Shown here: piece after piece, positions 32,639 through 36,813 of the stretch | How positions within the stretch are numbered: the stretch's first letter is position 1 | How the letters are laid out: every line of letters begins with the position of its first letter | Assembly (NCBI GenBank): GCA_964444685.1 | Contig: CAYUIG010000034.1 | Span: 1 to 36,813, forward strand | Length of the DNA stretch: 36,813 nucleotides | DNA from: CAYUIG01 sp964444685 | GTDB taxonomy: Bacteria > Gemmatimonadota > Gemmatimonadetes > Longimicrobiales > RSA9 | Direction of reading: 5' to 3' | Program-made: the position numbers and the translations under genes | Notes under the pieces: generated by a model | The model's database searches: none | What the model was told of the DNA's origin: nothing | The model's input: the letters and a program-made list of their open reading frames with translations, nothing else

Positions 32639-34173
32639 AGCGGAAGGTTGCCGTGCTTGCGGGGCGGGTTCGTGTCGCGCTTGTTGCGCAACGAGTCGAG
32701 CGCGTTGATGAGACGCGGCCGCGTCTCACGCGGATCGATTACATCGTCGATGAAGCCGCGCGCCGCGGCAATGTAGGGATGCGCGACACGCCCGCGGTCC
32801 TCCGCTTCCAGCCGCGCCGTCTCGGCCGCCGGATCCGCCGCGGCTGCGATCTCACGGCGGTGCAGGATCTCGACGGCGCCCTTCGGCCCCATCACGGCGA
32901 TCTCGGCCGTCGGCCACGCGAAGTTGAGGTCGCCGCGGATGTGCTTCGAGTTCATCACGTCGTACGCACCGCCGTAGGCCTTGCGGGTGATCACGGTCAC
33001 GCGCGGCACGGTGGCCTCGCAGAACGCGTACAGCAGCTTCGCACCGTGGCGGATGATGCCGCCGTGCTCCTGCGCGACGCCGGGCATGAAGCCGGGCACG
33101 TCCTCGAAGACGACGAGCGGGATGTTGAACGCATCGCAGAAGCGCACGAAGCGCGCGCCCTTGACGGAGCTGTTGATGTCGAGCACGCCCGCGAGCACGG
33201 CAGGCTGGTTCGCCACGATGCCGACCGTACGCCCGCCCAGATGCGCGAAGCCGACGATGATGTTCGCGGCGAAGTCGCGATGCACCTCGAGGAACTCGCC
33301 GTCATCGACGATGCGGCGGATCACTTCCGTCATGTCGTAGGGCCGGGACGGCTCGTCGGGCACGATCGAGACGAGCTCCTCGTCGCCGCGGTCGAACGGG
33401 TCGTCGGTCGGCCGTTCGGGCGCATCCTCGCGATTGTTCTGCGGCAGGTACCCGAAGAGGCGCCGGATTGCCGCGATGCATTCCGGCTCGCTGTCGTGCG
33501 CGAAGTGCGCGACCCCGGACGTGGTGGCGTGTACGTCGGCGCCACCCAGCCCTTCCATGTCGATCGTCTCGTGGGTCACCGTCTTCACGACGTTCGGGCC
33601 GGTCACGAACATGTAGCTCGTGCCGCGCACCATGAAGACGAAATCGGTGATCGCCGGGGAGTACACGGCGCCGCCCGCGCAGGGACCGAGGACGGCGCTG
33701 ATCTGCGGCACGACACCGGACGCGAGCGTGTTGCGCAGGAAGATGTCCGCGTAGCCACCGAGGCTCACCACGCCTTCCTGGATGCGCGCGCCGCCCGAGT
33801 CGTTCAGCCCCACGACCGGCGCACCGTTGCGCAGCGCGAGCTCCATGATCTTCACGATCTTTTCGGCATGCGCTTCGGCGAGCGAACCGCCGAACACCGT
33901 GAAGTCCTGGCTGAACACGTACGTCAGCCGGCCGTGGATCGCACCGTAGCCGGTCACGACGCCGTCGCCGAGAACGGCGGCGGTACCATCGGTGCGGCTG
34001 GTGACGAAGCGGTCGAGTTCGACGAAGGAGCCGGGGTCGAGGAGGAGATCGAGGCGCTCGCGCGCGGACAGCTTGCCGCGCTCGTGGTGCGCCTTCAGCC
34101 GCTCGGCTCCGCCGCCCTCTTCCGCGCGGCGGCGCATTTCCGCGAGCTGCTCGAGCTTCTGTCGGACGCTCAT
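32635..34173 (-). CDS. pccB: Propionyl-CoA carboxylase beta chain (carboxyltransferase)
   Basis: Transfers the carboxyl group from biotin to acyl-CoA, giving methylmalonyl-CoA from propionyl-CoA. The 512-residue product has both crotonase-like halves: KAHHERGKLSARERLDLLLD, GLNDSGGARIQEGVVSL and GPCAGGAVYSPAITDF in the first; ANQPAVLAGVLDINSSVKGA, EDVPGFMPGVAQEHGGIIRHG and KAYGGAYDVMNSKHIRGDL in the second. The Asp after GGAY is the residue reported to favour propionyl- over acetyl-CoA in actinobacterial enzymes. The C-terminus KHGNLPL is the usual PccB end. ATG 34173 overlaps the lipoprotein stop as ATGA; accC follows with GTGA. Confidence 0.95.
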   Translation of the reverse strand: MSVRQKLEQLAEMRRRAEEGGGAERLKAHHERGKLSARERLDLLLDPGSFVELDRFVTSRTDGTAAVLGDGVVTGYGAIHGRLTYVFSQDFTVFGGSLAEAHAEKIVKIMELALRNGAPVVGLNDSGGARIQEGVVSLGGYADIFLRNTLASGVVPQISAVLGPCAGGAVYSPAITDFVFMVRGTSYMFVTGPNVVKTVTHETIDMEGLGGADVHATTSGVAHFAHDSEPECIAAIRRLFGYLPQNNREDAPERPTDDPFDRGDEELVSIVPDEPSRPYDMTEVIRRIVDDGEFLEVHRDFAANIIVGFAHLGGRTVGIVANQPAVLAGVLDINSSVKGARFVRFCDAFNIPLVVFEDVPGFMPGVAQEHGGIIRHGAKLLYAFCEATVPRVTVITRKAYGGAYDVMNSKHIRGDLNFAWPTAEIAVMGPKGAVEILHRREIAAAADPAAETARLEAEDRGRVAHPYIAAARGFIDDVIDPRETRPRLINALDSLRNKRDTNPPRKHGNLPL

Positions 34174-35312
34174 TCCTGGATCGTCGACACCGAACCGCCG
34201 CGTACGAGCACCAGCGACGGCTCGCGCGTGATGCGATCGCCGACGGTCAGCACACCCGTGGCACCGCGGTACGGCGGCAGGTCGCGCAGTGCGCGCGCGA
34301 GTTCGGATGCATCGTCGGCACCCGACTCGATCGCGCGCAGCACCAGCTTCGCCGCATCGTAGCCCAGCGCGGGATACGGCGTGTCGAGCGTGCGGCGGTA
34401 GCGCGCCTCGTAGCGCGCAACGAAATCCGGCCAACCCGCGGCCGTGGCTTCGGGATGGAAGGGCGTCCATGCGACGACGCCCTCGAGCTGACGCGCGGGC
34501 ACCGTGCGCAGCACTTCATCCGACACCCATGCTTCGTTGCCCAGCACACGGATGGAACCGAGGCCGTAGTACTCGAGCTGCGGCGCGATCTGACGCACGT
34601 CGCGCTCCGAAGCGGGAATGAACACCGCACGCGCACCGCTCGTCCGCACCCGCTCCAGCGCGTTTCCGAACGTGGTCGTCCCGGGTGCGTACGGCACGTC
34701 GGCGGCGATGGCGCCGCCCGCGGCGCGCACGGCAGCCGCGAACGCCGTGGCCTGCGCCTCGAATTCGGTGTCGTTGGCGTAGAGCAACGCAACGGGCGCG
34801 AGACGTTGAGAAGCCGCGTAGCGGCCGAGCGCGGCGGCGCCGCCCGGATCCGTCGCATTCAGTGTGTAGACGGAAGGAATCCCGGCAGGATCGGAGGCCG
34901 TGGGGCTGAGTACTGGAACCGCACCCGCCCGTGCACCGCCGGCACTCCGGAGCGCTTCGCTCAGCAGCGGTCCGATGACCGCGACGACGCGGTCCGCCTC
35001 CAGCTCGCGCAGCGCCGTGGCGGCGCGTGCGGGCAGCCCGGCGTCCTCGGCCAGCACGACCTCGACGGAACGGCCGCCCGCAGCGCGATGCTCTTCGAGC
35101 GCGAGCTCGATGCCTTCGCGTACGAGGCGGCCGTACTCCGCGAGTTCCGCGGAAGCATCACCCGGCAGCAGCAGCCCGATGCGGAGCGCGGCCGCGGGCC
35201 TCGCCTCGGCCGGTGGCGGCTCCGGCACCGGGTCCGGCTGCGCAGGCGGCGCCGCCGGTGTACAGGCGGCCGCCAGCGCGAGCACGAGGAATCCGAGGCG
35301 GCGAGGATTCAT
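34170..35312 (-). CDS. Periplasmic-binding (type I) lipoprotein, LivK/LpoA-like
   Basis: A 380-residue exported lipoprotein. The signal peptide ends in a lipobox LAAAC with acylated Cys17, followed by a Pro/Ala-rich linker. The body is a type I periplasmic-binding fold: LRIGLLLPGDASAELAEYGR, GIELALEE, VVAVIGPLLSEAL, VPVLSPTASDPAG, VALLYANDTEFEAQATAF, ARAVFIPASERDVRQIAPQL, then PALGYDAAKLVLRAI. The family includes amino-acid ABC binding proteins and the penicillin-binding-protein activator LpoA. No permease or ATPase gene is adjacent, which favours a sensor or activator role over transport, but this is inference. The start lies 7 nt after the rpsA stop; pccB is coupled downstream. Confidence 0.88.
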   Translation of the reverse strand: MNPRRLGFLVLALAAACTPAAPPAQPDPVPEPPPAEARPAAALRIGLLLPGDASAELAEYGRLVREGIELALEEHRAAGGRSVEVVLAEDAGLPARAATALRELEADRVVAVIGPLLSEALRSAGGARAGAVPVLSPTASDPAGIPSVYTLNATDPGGAAALGRYAASQRLAPVALLYANDTEFEAQATAFAAAVRAAGGAIAADVPYAPGTTTFGNALERVRTSGARAVFIPASERDVRQIAPQLEYYGLGSIRVLGNEAWVSDEVLRTVPARQLEGVVAWTPFHPEATAAGWPDFVARYEARYRRTLDTPYPALGYDAAKLVLRAIESGADDASELARALRDLPPYRGATGVLTVGDRITREPSLVLVRGGSVSTIQE

Positions 35313-35319
35313 GGCCGGA

Positions 35320-36813
35320 TCAGGCCGACTCGGAGTCCTCCGGTGCCGAGTCGTCGATCGGCTGCGCCGGCTCCGGCTCGTCCGTTTCCGCGTCGGCCGG
35401 AGCGGCCGCCATGCCTTCACCCGCATCGGCCGCTTCGTCCCCCGACGGCACGCCCTCGGCCGGGTGAACCGGCGACGGGTGCTCCGGCGGCTCGGGCATC
35501 TGGGTGATGCCCATCACGATCCGATGGTTCGTGGCATCCACCTCGAGCACGCGCAGCCCGACCGTCTGGCCCTCGGCGAGCACCGCGCTCAGGTCCTTGC
35601 CCGGCGGCACCGCCACGTGGCTGCGCGGAACGAAGCCCTCGACGTCGTCGCCCAGGTCCATCACGACGCCGTCCTCGAGCAGACGCACCACCTTGCCGTC
35701 CTGCTCGACGCCCGCCGAGAAGCGGCGCGACAGCTCCGGCCACGGGTCCTCCGTGGTCTGCTTCAGCCCGAGCGAGATCCGCTTGTTCTCCGGGTCCACC
35801 CCCAGCACGACGACCTGCACGTCGTCGCCCTTCTTCACGATCTCCGACGGATGCTGCACGCGCTTCGTCCAGCTCATGTCGGAGATGTGGATCAGGCCGT
35901 CGATACCCGGCTCGATCTCGACGAAGGCGCCGAACGAGGTGAGGTTGCGAACCTTCCCCTCGACCCGCGTGCCCACCGGATACTTCTCCGGCAGCGCGAG
36001 CCACGGGTCCTCCTCGATCTGCTTCATGCCGAGCGAGATCTTCTCGTCGTCGCGGTCCACCTTCAGCACCACCGCCTCGATCTCGTCGCCGATCGCGACC
36101 AGCTTCGACGGGTGCTTCACGTTCCGCGTCCAGGACATCTCGCTGATGTGTACCAGACCCTCGACGCCCTTCTCGAGCTCGATGAACGCGCCGTAGTTCG
36201 TGATCGACACGACCTTCCCGCGGACGCGCGCACCGACCGGGTACTTCCGCTCGATGTCCTTCCACGGATACGGCAGGAGCTGCTTCAGTCCGAGCGAGAT
36301 GCGCTCGCGGTTCCAGTCGATGTCGAGCACCTTCACGTCCAGCTCGTCACCGATCGCGACGATCTCCGACGGATGGCCGACGCGGCCCCAGCTCATGTCG
36401 GTGATGTGCAGCAGGCCGTCCAGCCCGCCCAGGTCGATGAACGCGCCGAAGTCGGTCACGTTCTTCACGACACCCTTCCGGACCTGGCCGACCAGCAGCT
36501 CCTTCACGAGCTGCTCGCGCTTGCCCTCGCGCTCCTCCTCGAGGATCACGCGCCGGCTCACCACGATGTTGCGACGGCGCTTGTTCAGCTTGATGATCTT
36601 GAACTCGTACTCCTGGCCGATCAGGTCCTCGATGTTCGGGACGCGACGCAGCGCGATCTGCGAGCCCGGCAGGAACGCGTCCACGCCCATCAGGTCCACC
36701 GTCACGCCGCCCTTGATCTTGCGGACCAGCGTGCCCGGAACCTTCTCGTTCTCCTCGTACGCCGTCTTGATCTTCTCCCAGACGCGCAGGAAGTCGGCCT
36801 TCTTCTTCGAGAG
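35320..36813 (-). CDS. rpsA: 30S ribosomal protein S1 (5' end outside window)
   Basis: RNA-binding protein of the small subunit, needed for initiation on structured mRNAs. The frame is open to the window edge, so about 497 C-terminal residues are seen. They contain five S1 repeats: one ending near IVVSRRVILEEE, then VRKGVVKNVTDFGAFIDLGG, VRGKVVSITNYGAFIELEKG, VEGKVRNLTSFGAFVEIEPG and a divergent last repeat (DGKVVRLLEDGVVMDLGDDV). The tail of about 70 residues is acidic and rich in Pro and Glu. It is the most upstream visible gene of the long minus-strand run. Its promoter is not in the window. Confidence 0.97.
   Translation of the reverse strand, partial: LSKKKADFLRVWEKIKTAYEENEKVPGTLVRKIKGGVTVDLMGVDAFLPGSQIALRRVPNIEDLIGQEYEFKIIKLNKRRRNIVVSRRVILEEEREGKREQLVKELLVGQVRKGVVKNVTDFGAFIDLGGLDGLLHITDMSWGRVGHPSEIVAIGDELDVKVLDIDWNRERISLGLKQLLPYPWKDIERKYPVGARVRGKVVSITNYGAFIELEKGVEGLVHISEMSWTRNVKHPSKLVAIGDEIEAVVLKVDRDDEKISLGMKQIEEDPWLALPEKYPVGTRVEGKVRNLTSFGAFVEIEPGIDGLIHISDMSWTKRVQHPSEIVKKGDDVQVVVLGVDPENKRISLGLKQTTEDPWPELSRRFSAGVEQDGKVVRLLEDGVVMDLGDDVEGFVPRSHVAVPPGKDLSAVLAEGQTVGLRVLEVDATNHRIVMGITQMPEPPEHPSPVHPAEGVPSGDEAADAGEGMAAAPADAETDEPEPAQPIDDSAPEDSESA

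Overview
This is high-GC bacterial chromosomal DNA made almost entirely of housekeeping and metabolic genes. All genes but one lie on the minus strand. Two points suggest a Gemmatimonadota-like or other FCB-group relative. One is a secreted protein that carries the QNYPNPFNP/FlgD-like C-terminal domain typical of that superphylum. The other is a mannose-family PTS with HPr kinase in a very GC-rich, ATGA-coupled gene string. The taxonomic call is an inference from gene style, not from a marker phylogeny. No tRNA, rRNA, CRISPR array, insertion sequence or prophage gene was seen.

Reading in the direction of transcription (high to low coordinates), one co-directional run goes from 36813 to 4429. 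It begins with ribosomal protein S1 (5' end outside the window) and a type I periplasmic-binding lipoprotein. Then come propionyl-CoA carboxylase beta chain and biotin carboxylase, a signalling cassette (a GspE/PilB-like ATPase fused to a receiver domain, an Hpt protein and a single-domain receiver), an RlmD/TrmA-family RNA methyltransferase, the biotin carrier protein, and methylmalonyl-CoA mutase catalytic subunit. The carboxylase and mutase would turn propionyl-CoA into methylmalonyl-CoA and then succinyl-CoA, given an epimerase and a B12-binding partner that are not here.

The run continues with an FmdB zinc ribbon, argS, a PfkB-family kinase, purM, an outer-membrane-type protein, the riboflavin genes ribD-ribE-ribBA-ribH, nusB and a GT4 glycosyltransferase. 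Next is hpf-hprK-EIIA-EIIB-EIIC-EIID-HPr-EI, a complete mannose-family PTS with its HPr kinase. Then come metK, a bifunctional-nuclease-family gene, a membrane protein with a carboxypeptidase-regulatory-like domain, recO and selB (selenocysteine elongation factor). Eighteen gene junctions in the window overlap as NTGA (start codon NTG sharing bases with stop TGA), so translational coupling is pervasive. Only three gaps in this run exceed 50 bp.

At the low-coordinate end are a small secreted FlgD-like-domain protein with its own promoter, a fructose/nitrogen-type EIIA gene (the only plus-strand gene, with a near-consensus promoter), and the minus-strand pair dus-larB. Last are an ArsR-type regulator fused to a SAM-dependent methyltransferase and the beginning of S-adenosylhomocysteinase. 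With metK, the last two point to methyl-cycle control.

The most unusual content is the ATPase-receiver/Hpt/receiver cassette sitting inside the propionyl-CoA gene string. Next are the ArsR-methyltransferase next to ahcY, the stand-alone FlgD-like domain protein, and a glycosyltransferase whose only sensible start appears to be CTG.
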